Of a DNA stretch of 64,000 nt, positions 1 through 10,643 are shown piece by piece. The notes under the pieces are model-generated. The model made no database searches. It saw only the letters and a program-made list of their open reading frames with translations, and was not told the DNA's origin. Source of the stretch: Viola odorata (Eukaryota; Streptophyta; Magnoliopsida; Malpighiales; Violaceae); NCBI GenBank assembly GCA_963691705.1, contig OY829541.1:49992377-50056376 (forward strand), in the 5' to 3' direction. Position 1 is the stretch's first letter, and the number at the start of each line of letters is the position of its first letter. The translations under genes were made by a program, and so were the position numbers.

Positions 1-1681
1 AAGAACGTGGCTCACAAAATAGACTGGGCGATGAGAGTGGTTGTCGTCGTGAACAAGGACGGCACTGACCACTTCGTCTGCAGCGCCAAGATACAAATAT
101 AAGGTATCGCCTGCCTCGGGTCTTGTCAATAATAAATCAGACGACAGATAATCTTTCAGGCCGATAAATGCTTCCTCACAGTCAGGGGTCCACCCGAATG
201 AAGCTTTTTTCCGTATAATTTTGAAAAAAGGGAGACACTTCTCTCCTTGCTTAGAAATGAATCGTCCAAGGGCGATGACTCGCCCTGTGAGTCTTTGTAC
301 TTCTTTGACGGTTCTGGGCGATATCATGTCTTGTATCGCTTTGATCTTCAAAGGGTTAGGCAGAATACCCTTTTGGCTAACGACGTAGCCCAAGAATTTT
401 CCCGTTTGGAATGCGAACATGCATTTTCGGGGATTCAGCTTCATGCGATACCTTTTCATTACATCAAAGACTTCCTTTAAGTCTCGTAGATGATCTTGAA
501 AACTCGTACTTTTTACCAATATATCATCGACGTACGCCTCTACGTTCCTCCCAATTTGTTCTTCAAATATTTTGTTGGCCATTCGTTGGAACGTTGCCCC
601 GGCGTTTTTTAATCCGAACGGCATCGCCGTGTAACAGTATGTGGCCTTTGGAGTAAGAAACGCAGTCTTTTCTTCATCTTCCCGGGCCATGGGAATTTGA
701 TGGTATCCGGAGTTGGCATCTAGTGAGCTTAAATAAGCGTATCCAGCAGTCTGATCAACCAACTGATCTATTCGAGGAAGCGGGTAACAATCTTTAGGGC
801 ATGCATCATTTAAATCAGTAAAGTCGATGCACATGCGCCAATCCCCATTGGGCTTAGGAACAAGAACGGGGTTCGCTAGCCAGGTGGGATATTGAACTTC
901 ACGAATGAATCCTGCATCGAGGAGCTTCGCTACCTCTTTATCCATAGCCAACGCCTTTTCATTAGAGAACGCGCGCCGCTTTTGCTGTACTGGCCTGGCC
1001 TCTGGGTCCACATTGAGCCGATGTTCGGCTATTTCACGCGATATTCCTGGCATATCCGCGGGTTTCCACGCGAAGTCTCCTTGGCATTTGTTCAGTAGCC
1101 GGGCCAGTTGGAGGTTTTCCACTGGGCTAAGTTTTTCACTAATCAGGAAACTTGCGTCCTCTATTCCGATCACTGGAACGGGCACCATCTTGTCTAGAGG
1201 TTGGGCACGCTTCTCATCACTTTGTTCATAGGGGTCTGCCGCTATACACACGTACCTATCGCAGCTTCTTTGGGTCATGAGCGAATAGCATTCAGCTGCT
1301 AGTTTTTGATCACCCTTTATGGTTACCACCCCATCCCAGGAGGGGTACTTCATCTTTAGATGCTTCTGAGATATTACTGCGCCAAAGCGGTTAAGGAAAG
1401 GTCGTCCGAGTACGACATTGTAGGGAAAATTCAGATCCACGATAAGGAATAACAAGTTCTCTGATCGCTTGTAGGTGTCTTCTCGGAAATATATAGGCAG
1501 GGTAATCACCCCCGTAACAGGGATTGGAACTCCATCAACGCCGACTATAGGCCATTTACTAGGTGTTAGCTCATTAGTAGGGCGTTTCATGAGGTTGTAG
1601 GCTTCCAACGAAAAGAGATTCACCGCACTCCCATTATCAATGAGAGTTCTTCTGATTCCATGACTAGCGATGACGGGCGTA
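1..1681 (-). pseudogene. Protease-reverse transcriptase part of pol, element I
   Basis: The minus-strand frame is open from about 1681 to the window start. It begins at the aspartic protease active site LIDNGSAVNL (D-N-G in place of the usual D-S/T-G) and continues through the protease tail YNVVLGRPFLNRF, a linker and the RT palm. RT motifs include PNGDWRMCIDFTDLND, MPFGLKNAGATFQRM and the catalytic YVDD (minus codons near 520-540), then LGYVVSQKG and the start of the gypsy RNase H (RPIYFVSHVL). I saw no stop in this stretch. It is called a pseudogene because its N-terminal continuity with gag is destroyed by the inversion at 1682-2240, so no intact Gag-Pol can be made. Confidence 0.85.
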
Positions 1682-2130
1682 ACTACCAAAGAAGGATATT
1701 TGGGAGAATTCGCCACCCAGATAAGAGAAGATGCCCGCAATAATCTCAGGAAAAGGACGGCGGATGAACGACCCGTTCCTCCTCACGACCAGCAAAAGGA
1801 TAATATTCCCGGAGGGAAAGATAGGGAAACTCTTACGGTTAATGACGAGTATATCCCCATGATTAATATCATTGCGGGAGGAACTCCCTATATGAACGAG
1901 TCAGAGCAGCTGACGTTCCCGAAAGGAGACAAACGCGCACGAGATGGCACGATGAAAAAAGGAGATGCGATAGGCATTTTAGATCGAATGGTATTGTCCT
2001 TTTCTGAAGAAGATGAGAAAGGCGTCGTCTACCCACACAATGATGCTTTGGTAGTTACGCCCGTCATCGCTAGCCATGGAATCAGAAGAACTCTCATTGA
2101 TAATGGGAGTGCGGTGAATCTCTACACGCC
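1682..2130 (+). pseudogene. Inverted Gag C-terminus/protease segment of element I
   Basis: The plus strand reads KEGYLGEFATQIRED through to LIDNGSAVNL, the same Gag-protease junction that element II encodes on the minus strand at about 34750-35170. The piece is therefore flipped relative to the rest of element I. Its right end (2055-2121) repeats, in inverted orientation, the protease active-site sequence at 1615-1681. Beyond it, 2126-2240 is a patchwork of short direct and inverted repeats (the AAGGGGCAATTTAA word and its complement). The Gag zinc knuckle that should lie upstream (C-x2-H-x4-H-x4-C in element II) is missing, so about 100 codons were lost in the rearrangement. Confidence 0.8.
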
Positions 2131-2240
2131 AAAGAGGCAAAGGGGCAATTTAAGTCTCTACATTAAATTACCCCTTTGTCTCTACATTCCATGGAGGCGT
2201 GTAGAGATTCACCGCACTCCCATTAAATTGCCCCTTTGTC
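2131..2240. repeat. Short inverted/direct repeat patchwork at the inversion breakpoint
   Basis: Between the inverted protease piece and the resumption of gag there are alternating copies of a short word (AAAGGGGCAATTTAA, TTAAATTGCCCCTTT) and of TGTAGAGATTCACCGC in both orientations. This is the kind of junction left by template switching during reverse transcription or by break repair. Assembly error is a possible alternative. Confidence 0.6.
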
Positions 2241-3665
2241 TGTCAGAGGTCTTGGGGATATGATCCTTCCGCCTAGCGTAATCATCGATAAAATGGTCAT
2301 CGGGTAGAGGCTTCGCAGGAGCAGCAGTGATTTGAGATGCCCCCTGCGGCACACTGTACGTTCGATCTCTGTTTTCTTCTTCTTCCATTTTTGCGTAATT
2401 GTGGGCTTTAAGTCTCAACGCGTCTAAAGTCAATGGGGGTCCACCATAAGTGCGTCTTTCAGCTTCCCATAACGGCAATTTCTTTTCAGAGCTTCTATAG
2501 CAAAATCGATAGTAACGCCCGGCGTTAAGGACATTTCCAGATCGAAGCGGCTGAGAAAATCCTTCAAGGATTCTTGAGGCATTCGCTGTATGTCAAATAA
2601 CGCGGCGGCAGATTTTCTGATTGGAATTGCGGTGCTAAATCTGCTCCGAAATTTAGATTCTAACTGTGAGAAATTACTAATAGATCCACCAGGGAGACTT
2701 TCAAACCAGAGACGCGCAACGCCCGATAGCGTCATAACAAATATTTGGCATAGCGCCGCATCGGTGTGGGTCTGAAACTGAACAAAATCTTTCACTTTAT
2801 TGATATGTGAGATGGGATCTTTCGTACCATCATAAGTGTCAGTGGGAAGCTTTACACGTCGACTGACTCGGTGACGCCTTATGCGACGGCTAAATGGGTG
2901 GCCCGATGTATCATCAAGAATTTCACGTGCTTGACGCGGGGGAGACATGTCAGCTTGACGCCCTCTATCCCGCGGTTCTGGAGTAAGATGTCGCCTAGGA
3001 GATCGACTGCGACTTCTGCGCGAACGACTTCGATACCTCCGGCTACTGGACCTGTCACTGTATTCAAGAGACAAACTTCTGTGGACTCCTTCCCTCCGTC
3101 TGTCCCATCGGTTCCTAACCCCCTCAAGTTGCCTGTCTCCTTGTAGGAGGAGACCTTGCGGCCTTTGCGGTACATAAGCCTCTACTCTTCCTTGAACAAG
3201 CTGCCCAGCACTACTCAGAGGATTTCCATCAGGTAAAGGCATCTGGAGGTTTTCTGAAAACAACGGTGACACAGGTCGATCAGCGACAATAGATGGAGTA
3301 AACATGATGCGAGGAGGGTGACCAGATCCAGAAGCACCGGGAGTGCCTCTTGCGGCCATTTCAGTCAAATATTCCAGCCGAGAACGAAGGGTCGCTATTT
3401 CCATTGCAAAAGGATGTTCACGGTTGAGTGTATATTCTCTCGAAAGAGGAGTGGAGAAGTCGGATCCCGCCATCTGGGATGACAAAATGTCTGTTTGCGA
3501 GGAGACCACTCCTCCAGCAATTCCAACCGAATGGTCCAGAGGTCCTGAAATAATTGGTTGTGTCGTCATAGAGAGATCAGCAGTAGCAAAGGGAAAAAGC
3601 CGCCTGCGGATGTGGAAAGGGATATTAGAGGATGATGATCGGATCGACTCCGATCCTGTGATCAT
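2209..3665 (-). pseudogene. Gag polyprotein, element I (frameshifted)
   Basis: Minus-strand retrotransposon capsid gene. The start is placed at the ATG at 3665 (MITGSESIRSSSS), which aligns with the start of the gag of element II (MASDSESTPP). An N-terminal low-complexity part, an Arg/Ser-rich segment (RSRSRRSRSRSPRR-like) and the conserved gag core (TDTYDGTKDPISHINKVKDF, LSGVARLWFESLP, ESLKDFLSRFD) are visible. The frame breaks at about 2440: a run of C in the MVDPP(L)TLDALRLK region is one base short, and the reading continues in another frame to about 2222. There it stops at the rearranged segment, before the zinc knuckle. Confidence 0.85.
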
Positions 3666-3729
3666 GACCGTTCCAATCTTCCGACTAAATAGAGCTTGGC
3701 TATTAAGGACGCTCACTTAACATACCAAG

Positions 3730-3748
3730 GCTCTCAATGAAAGCACCA
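3730..3748 (-). promoter_or_regulatory. Candidate primer-binding site, element I
   Basis: Two bases inside the 5' LTR, the minus strand reads TGGTGCTTTCATTGAGAGC. TGG at this distance from the LTR is where a tRNA 3' end pairs to prime minus-strand synthesis. Element II has the same word with one change. I do not assign the tRNA. Confidence 0.6.
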
Positions 3749-3750
3749 TT

Positions 3751-4276
3751 TGATAAGATTCCATGTTAATCTTGGGAGATTCTGCGTCGTGTGCGATCGG
3801 AACGGCGGTGAATGGCGGCGAGTGTACCTGCAAGGCGCCAGAGGGGGAGCTCCGGCGTAGACACTCCGATGCTTAAGTTAGTTCGGGTTTTAAGAGTAAT
3901 AGAGGTTTCTCTAGGTGAGCTTGACCTTACCCTCATTGTGAAAAATGGTGGGGTATTTATAGATCTGGACAGCGATACCTGGCGATATCAAGGAGGGCGC
4001 CGTTTGATGATGACGTCACAGGCGATATCAGTGGATGACGTCACGGGCGATGTCTGATGGGGCCGCCGGGAGCGATAACCTTGTGGGTCCCTAGGATGGG
4101 ATGACGCCGTGCGTATAGAATTGCGTGAGCCCCCCCCCCGCTGAAGTCGACCATTCTAGGAATCCTTCGCTGATCCTTTAGGCGATACAGGGATATCCTT
4201 ATGGAGCTAAGGAGGATCCGTTCCGATAAGAACCGCTTGTGCAGTAGGACCGTTAGGACTATCTCAATTGTTATCA
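3751..4276 (-). repeat. 5' LTR of element I
   Basis: 526-bp LTR with TGATAA...TTATCA ends. It shares a layout with the LTRs of elements II and III: a conserved block around GGAGCTCCGGCG, and a TATAAATA box on the minus strand (3954-3961 complement). In the U3 part upstream of the box are two TGACGTCA palindromes (4011-4018 and 4036-4043). TGACGTCA is the classical plant bZIP (TGA-factor/as-1, CRE-like) target, which suggests stress- or hormone-responsive transcription. Confidence 0.85.
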
Positions 4277-5085
4277 GTGATTGTAAATACCTTATTGATT
4301 CCCCAATCAACTAGACATTTCTCAAGAGTCTTTCCTATGGCATCACCTTTATGGCTATTGATTGGACAAAAATTCAATATTTTCTTCTGCAAATTCCAAT
4401 CATTATCAATAAAGTGAGCAGTTACAACCATGTAGTTAATCCTTTGAATGGATGTCCAAGTGTCAGTGGTAATAGATACCCTTTGACAATTGGACATCAA
4501 AAACCCTTTCAATCTCAACTTCTCCTCAACATACAACTCATAACAACACCTACTAATTGTTCTCCTAGAAGGCACTACAAATCTATTTTGCACCGTAGAC
4601 ATGAACTTCCTAAACCCTACCCCTTCTACAAACTTAAAAGGAAGTTCATCCTCTATTATCATTAGTGCCAAAGCCTTCTTGCATGCTTCTTGGTCAAACT
4701 TCCAAACACCTACAGCCTTACTACCATCAGCATTGATATAAGTGTTCATTTCAGTTTGCCTAGGGTCATTAGAATGGGGTACTTCTTTACATCTTTTCAT
4801 GTGATTTTTCATGCCATTTGTACCATCTGTCCTAGAATCACGTGCAATTTCAGCATTACAGAAAATACAAGTACCTTTCCATTCTCCATGCTCATTTTGG
4901 GACCTCTTAAATTGCTTTCACACCACTGATCTTGGTGCCATCGGCTTCCTTTTCTTCTCTTTCTTAACTGTAACAGTACTATCAACAACCGTTGAAGGTC
5001 CAGCTACTGTTGAAGGTCCAGCTACTGTAGAAGGTCCAGGTACTGCAGCTCTAGCTACTGCAGTAGCTTCTACTGTGTCAGCCAT
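4277..5085 (-). pseudogene. BED zinc-finger hAT transposase, N-terminal part
   Basis: The minus-strand gene starts at the ATG at 5085 (MADTVEAT). It opens with three AGPSTV-type repeats, a basic stretch (KKEKKRKP) and a BED zinc finger with C-x2-C (CIFC) and H-x4-C (HMKRC). The hAT N-terminal/catalytic region follows: RTISRCCYELY, VSITTDTWTS (the conserved first catalytic Asp region) and YMVVTAHFID. An in-frame TGA replaces the conserved Trp of the BED finger (SVV*KQF, near 4919-4921). The frame then runs into the LTR of element I straight after FTITDN, so the C-terminal catalytic part and dimerisation domain are not in the window. Plant relatives include the RICESLEEPER/DAYSLEEPER family. 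It cannot make a working transposase. Confidence 0.85.
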
Positions 5086-6510
5086 CTACATAAAATCAGC
5101 AACTTACATTAGCAATAATGAGATGGAAGATGGCCATTTATTTAATTCAAGATTTAACGCAGAGATGGTGAAAGTTTATCACACTAAACAACCTACTCAG
5201 ATCAATTAATCCTACTACAGTAGACAACAACAGCTTGCAACAATAAAAGTCAACCTACAATTTTGATGACCTAGACAGGAATGGAAAAGCACCAAATAGA
5301 TTGTGCAAAAGCATCAGAATAATACCATATCATGTACACCACAATTTCCGAGAGTAGTTTGCCTATATTCCACCAATCAAACAAACAATCAAAGTTGAAA
5401 GTAAGCACATATTCTTTTTTAATATACCACCACAGTTCAATAATGGAATGCAGCAAAATTAGAAGTTTCGCCATTGAAAGGAAAAAATCAAGCAAGCAAA
5501 CAAATAGTTTACAGCACAATCTAGGAAGTGAAATCTACAAATTCACATCAGCAACATACATCAGCAAAAAAGATGATCTAATCTATTTGAGAAAAATGCT
5601 TCATCTGACTTAGTAAACAAAATATTTACAGTGCAAACATTATAGGGTGATTTAATGAGCACAAAACTAAAGCCGAAGAGGATAGAGATGGGAATTATTG
5701 AGGAAAATATTGAATTCCTCATAATAAACAAATGTTTTCAGCACAGCCAGCATTCTAAAGTCAGAAACTCAAACTTCGACAAATGCAGAGGAGAGATGGG
5801 AATTATTCATTAGCTGTATGCTCAAGAAATAGCCAAATTTTACGTAACTTTTAATTTTAATATCCAACCAAGTTTACAGAAGCAATAATTTTTCATGAAA
5901 ATGAAACATTAAAAATTAAAACCCATCTTCAATGAGAGGAAAAGAAGGTTTACCAGGAGAAGATTGAGGAGGATGTGATTGGAGAGATGAGACTTGAGAG
6001 AGATTAGATGAGTTGTGGTCCTTGTGGAGATGAGAAAGACAGCTGCCTACGTGTATTGGAAGAGGAAGTAGGGTTACTGGAGATCGATTTGGGGGTTAGG
6101 GTTAGGGTTACTGGAGATCGATTTGGGGGTTAGGGTCGCGATGGGTGCTGGATATGGTGAGGTGAGTGGGTGGCTGTGGTTACGGCCGTGATGGGAGTCG
6201 TTGGTGGCTGTGGTCGGGCGGTGGTGGGACGGTGGAGATCGATTTGGAGTTCGGTTGAAGAGAAGAGTGAAGATGGAGAGAGAGGTCGTGTATTGGAGAG
6301 AGAGTGTGCGTTTGAAAGTTGGAAAGGAATAAGAATAACCCAAAGCTAAAGCATGGGAAATTCGGAAAATTCGGGTATCCGAATTTCCCAACATCTATTC
6401 CGTACCCGAACCTGAAATTATTTCGGGTAGTACTTTTCCGAACCCGAAATACCCGAAATTCGATTCGGAAATACCAGAAATCGGAAATTTCGGAAAAAAG
6501 CCCACCCCTA
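4277..6510 (-). mobile_element. hAT-superfamily DNA transposon, 5' part, interrupted by element I
   Basis: The 5' end is at 6510: the minus strand begins TAGGGGTGGGCTTTTTTCCG and is followed by many CCGAA/CGGGTA subterminal repeats (6350-6500), as in plant hAT elements. The flank ATTTTAAG (6511-6518) is probably the 8-bp target site, because the same flank occurs uninterrupted in the related copies at 14545 and 19966. The coding part (5085 to 4277) encodes a BED-finger transposase. The rest lies beyond element I, outside the window. 5086-6300 holds no gene I recognise: A/T-rich leader and short repeats including GGGTTAGGGTTA near 6090-6130. Confidence 0.8.
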
Positions 6511-6968
6511 ATTTTAAGTATTTTTTTCCCGATAAACACCAATTTTATATTCTATAAATACGAAAACATACACCATGTAAATAAATTATTAAATTCAACA
6601 CAAAAATTGCTTAAATAATTTATTTTACACAATTTAAAATTAAAATAATGTAAATAAACTATCAAATGCAATTAAAAACAATACTTCTAAGCAATGCTTG
6701 AATAAAATGAATATAATCAGATGATCTCTTTGAGGTTGACGATTGATCAACGGACATTTGACAATAGAGATTTGTGATGGAATGAGCGAGTGGGTAGTTA
6801 TGGGTAGGGGTGAGAACGGATCCGTGGATCCGACCGATCCGACCCGATCCGATCCGATCTCACCCATCCTCTCCGATTCGAAAGCTGTCGGATACTAGAT
6901 CGGATTAGGCCGTCGGAATCCGAACGTTTTCGGATTCCGACAGTCGGATTATCGAATTCCGATAAGAG
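6511..6968. repeat. Repeat segment P, copy 1, with hAT-like end
   Basis: A/T-rich segment found again at 14545-15002 and 19966-20423, always directly left of a 1.3-kb-unit start. At 6806 it contains TAGGGGTGAGAACGG, followed by alternating GATCCGA/TCGGAT words, the pattern of hAT subterminal repeats. A TCTCACCCAT word 60 bases later could be the other end of a very small remnant. No gene seen. Confidence 0.6.
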
Positions 6969-8257
6969 AAATGATATTTTGTAGGAAAACCTGAGCAGAA
7001 TACTTTGGAAACTTACAAAATTACCCTTAATTGAAAATTAAAAAATTGCCCCCTCTCTTCCCTTCATCTTTCTTTCTTCTTCTCTCTCTCGCAGATCGCA
7101 ATACAAACCCTTCACCTCTCTTCCCTTCATCTCTCAATACAAACACCCAAACAAAACCCTCATTCAATTTCTCTCTACTCTCCTTCATTTCCTTTCCCTC
7201 ACCGCCACAGGCACGCTCTCCTTCTCTCTCGGCCACATCGTCGGCCATCCACCACCCCTACTCTCGATCGACGCTCGCAGTCTCAGTCGCTCCGGCTCTC
7301 TCTCGCTCGTCGCTCGATGCTCCGACTCTCTCTCTCTCGTCGCTCTAATTTTTCAAGCTCTACCTCTGATCTCTTACTGTAAGTCGTCCAATGATTTTTC
7401 TTATAAAAAGAATCACTTATTGTTAATAGTACATTATTGTGATACATTACATTATATTATTATTATTATAATAATCAGTGGATCGACATTAGTTCCTCTC
7501 TCCCCCATCAAACACGTTTATTTGAATTTAATGGATGGGAAGGTGGGATCAGGTTTTCGCTGGCATCTGGAAATTAAGTGGATGAATTTCTTTCAATAAT
7601 GAAAACTGACATGAGACATGAATGATCACGTGGATTCTTCATGAATCCTACTGTAGGACCGAAAACATCTGGGTTAGGTTGAGCTTTGCGATTGAACGGT
7701 CGTTTTAGAAATGACAGAAAATTTAATTGATGCAAATAATGGTAGAGATTTTTAATATAATTTTTCTTATGGAAATTATGGAATCTAATCATATCCACGC
7801 AAAAAAAATGCATTTACTGCAAACTACCAACCACCAACAGGTTGGTCAGGTTCCAGTGACCACATGTGATCCTAATAAATTGAAAAAGAGACATCCATTC
7901 TATCCAATTCGACAGAACTACTCCTCTTAGGGTCTGTTTGGCGTTCCGGTTCTGGTTGGAAAAATTCTGTGGGAAAAAGTTCTGTGTGAAAATGACTTCT
8001 GGAAAAAGGAGTATGTTGTTTGGTAAATTTTTATTAAAAGTTCTATAGGGAAACCAAAAGCTGTTTTTGGTGTTTGTTAAAAACTGGTTTAAAACTATGG
8101 TTTGAATGAAAAATGACCATAAAGGGCACAATTCATTTCAAGTGTTATAATTAATTTTTTTAGTATCTTTATATATATTTTTAATCAATTTATTTATAAT
8201 CTAACATCTAGCATCTAATATTTATCTAATATCTAAAAAAAGAGTTCTTAAAACTGA
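6969..8257. repeat. 1.3-kb tandem unit 1 (X-Y)
   Basis: First of the tandem units that begin AAATGATATTTTGTAGG. The first 400 bp (X) resemble a plant 5' untranslated exon: a long pyrimidine-rich stretch with TCTCTC runs, then an exon end and a GTAAGT-like donor at 7379. The remainder (Y) is A/T-rich with no convincing coding frame. A GGGTCTGTTTGG word at 7929 after CTCTTA resembles a Tourist/Harbinger MITE end, but the matching end was not found. Open frames here are short and repeat in every copy. Confidence 0.75.
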
Positions 8258-9604
8258 AAATGATATTTTGTAGGAAAACCTGAGTAGAATACTTAGGCAG
8301 AATACTTTGGAAACTTACAAAATTACCCTTAATTGAAAATTACAAAATTGCCCCCTCTCTTCCCTTCATCTTTCTTTCTTCTTCTCTCTCTCGCAGATCG
8401 CAATACAAACCCTTCACCTCTCTTCCCTTCATCTCTCAATACAAACACCCAAACAAAACCCTCATTCAATTTCTCTCCACTCTCCTTCATTTCCTTTCCC
8501 TCACCGCCACAGGCACGCTCTTCTTCTCTCTCGGCCACATCGTCGGCCATCCACCACCCCTACTCTCGATCGACGCTCGTAGTCTCAGTCGCTCCGGCTC
8601 TCTCTCGCTCGTCGCTCGACGCTCCGGCTCTCTCTCTCTCTCTCGTTGCTCGACGCTCCGGCTCTCTCTCGCTCTAATTTTTCAAGCTCTACCTTTGATC
8701 TCTTACTGTAAGTCGTCCAATGATTTTTCTTATAAAAAGAATCACTTATTGTTAATAGTACATTATTGTGATACATTACATTATATTATTATTATTATAA
8801 TAATCAGTAGACCGACATTAGTTCCTCTCTCCCCCATCAAACACGTTTATTTGAATTTAAAGGATGGGAAGGTGGGATCAGGTTTTGATATGATCCGAGT
8901 GTGATCGTATCAGGTTTTCGCTGGCATCTGGAAATTAAGTGGATGAATTTCTTTCAATAATGAAAACTGACATGAGACATGAATGATCACGTGGATTCTT
9001 CATGAATCCTACTGTAGGACCGTAAACATCTAGGTTAGGTTGAGCTTTGCGATTGAACGGTCGTTTTAGAAATGACAGAAAATTTAATTGATGCAAATAA
9101 TGGTAGAGATTTTTAATATATTTTTTCTTATGGAAATTATGGAATCTAATCATATCCACGCAAAAAAAAAGCATTTACTGCAAACTACCAACCACCAACA
9201 GGTTGGTCAGGTTCCAGTGACCACATGTGATCCTAATAAATTGAAAAAGAGACATCCATTCTATCCAATTCGACAGAACTACTCCTCTTATTGTCTTTTT
9301 GGCGTTTCGGTTCTGGTTGGAATTTTTTTTTTGTGAAAATGACTTCTGGAAAAAGGAGTATGTTGTTTGGTAAATTTTTATTAAAAGTTCTATAGGGAAA
9401 CCAAAAGCTGTTTTTGGTGTTTGGTAAAAACTGGTTTAAAACTATGGTTTGAATGTAAAATGACCATAAAGGGCACAATTCATTTCAAGTGTTATAATTA
9501 ATTTTTTTAGTATCTTTATATATGTTTTTAATCAATTTATTTATAATCTAACATCTACCATGTAATATTTATCTAATATCTAAAAAAAGAGTTCTTAAAA
9601 CTGA
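8258..9604. repeat. 1.3-kb tandem unit 2 (X-Y)
   Basis: Near-identical to unit 1, offset by about 1290 bp. It differs by a longer TCTCTC run in X and by a small insertion near 8885-8910. Together with units 1, 3, 5 and 6 it shows repeated unequal exchange or local amplification of the same block. No gene seen. Confidence 0.8.
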
Positions 9605-10046
9605 AAATGATATTTTGTAGGAAAACCTGAGCAGAATACTTAGGCAGAATACTTTGGAAACTTACAAAATTACCCTTAATTGAAAATTACAAAATTGCCC
9701 CCTATCTTCCCTTCATCTTTCTTTCTTCTTCTCTCTCTCGCAGGTCGCAATACAAACCCTTCACCTCTCTTCCCTTCATCTCTCAATACAAACACCCAAA
9801 CAAAACCCTCATTCAATTTCTCTCCACTCTCCTTCATTTCCTTTCCCTCACCGCCACAGGCACGCTCTCCTTCTCTCTCGGCCACATGGTCGGCCATCCA
9901 CCACCCCTACTCTCGATCGACGCTCGCAGTCTCTGTCGCTCCGGCTCTCTCTCGCTCGTTGCTCGACACTCCGGCTCTCTCTCGCTGGATTCTTCATAAT
10001 GCAACAACAGTAGGACTTTGTAAATTTGGCTGTGTTGTTTGTACAT

Positions 10047-10643
10047 TTACTTTATATTTTGTTCATTGACAGTCACAAGGTGTTTAGACATGTTGTATAC
10101 TAGGATGCTAGCCAACACAGACTTTATGAGAGTCACCCTTCCCCCCAACGAAAGCAGCGAGCCTTTCCAAGTCGCTAACCTCTTCCTCATAGCCTGAATC
10201 AAGAAATTCCAGCTGGATATTCTATTCGGATTTAGCCTAACGTAGGATCCTAAGTACTTGAATGGCAAAGCTTCGAACTTATAACCTGCTCGACGAGCTA
10301 CCGTCTCTCCTGAATGCCGGAAGACATTGATCTCAACTAAGGAGCTTTTGTGGTAGTTAACTTTCAACCCCGAGAAAGCATCAAACCACCTCAAGACCCC
10401 TTTCACACACTGTATCTCTGCCTCGTCATTATTAACAAGCACCATGGTATCATCTGCAAATTGAAGGTGAGTAACCTTCCACCTCGCTGCTTCATTCCCA
10501 ATGCCCCTTAAGAGCCTGTGACCTTCCGCCCTGCGAAACAGTTGATGTAGCCCTTCCGCAGCAATATTGAACAGGAACGGAGACGTAGAACACCCCTATC
10601 TCAGACCACGCCCCACCCCAAACTCCGCTGAAGGGGACCCATT
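10047..10643 (-). pseudogene. LINE (non-LTR retrotransposon) reverse transcriptase fragment, copy A
   Basis: The minus strand encodes the palm and thumb end of an L1-type plant LINE RT. The region reads NGSPSAEFGVGRGLR, then a TAG in place of the Gln of the RQGDPLSPFLFN motif, SPFLFNIAAEGL, the catalytic LQFADDT (near 10446-10470), and the thumb signature (FSGLKVNYHKS, LPFKYLGSYV, RLATWKGSLLSLGGRVTL). It stops at 10047 in unrelated sequence. The 5' side is interrupted by the hAT at 10644-11766, and the RT frame (LINGS) resumes beyond it at about 11767-11800. It is a 3'-proximal dead fragment. Confidence 0.85.

Larger units (their letters stand above)
1..4276 (-). mobile_element. Tat-lineage Ty3/gypsy retrotransposon I (5' part, cut by window start)
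   Basis: Minus-strand LTR retrotransposon. Reading leftwards, the 5' LTR (3751-4276) is followed by a candidate primer site, gag (3665 to about 2222), a rearranged inverted segment (1682-2240), then protease and reverse transcriptase running off the window start. The protein sequence is close to element II at 31300-36938, which shows the dual RNase H architecture of the Tat lineage. The right edge is sharp: LTR end TTATCA lies directly on hAT transposase coding sequence, so the element inserted into that gene. The 3' half and other LTR are outside the window, so the target duplication cannot be checked. Confidence 0.9.

Noticed and set aside
6090..6130. Telomere-like GGGTTAGGGTTAGGGTTA
   Set aside because: Only about three TTAGGG units, part of a short local duplication with GGAGATCGATTTGGGGG; plant telomere units are TTTAGGG.
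7027..7348. Repeated 73-130-codon frames in every X block, on both strands
   Set aside because: Pyrimidine-rich, low-complexity, with variable TCTCTC counts that shift the frame between copies. More like untranslated exon than protein.
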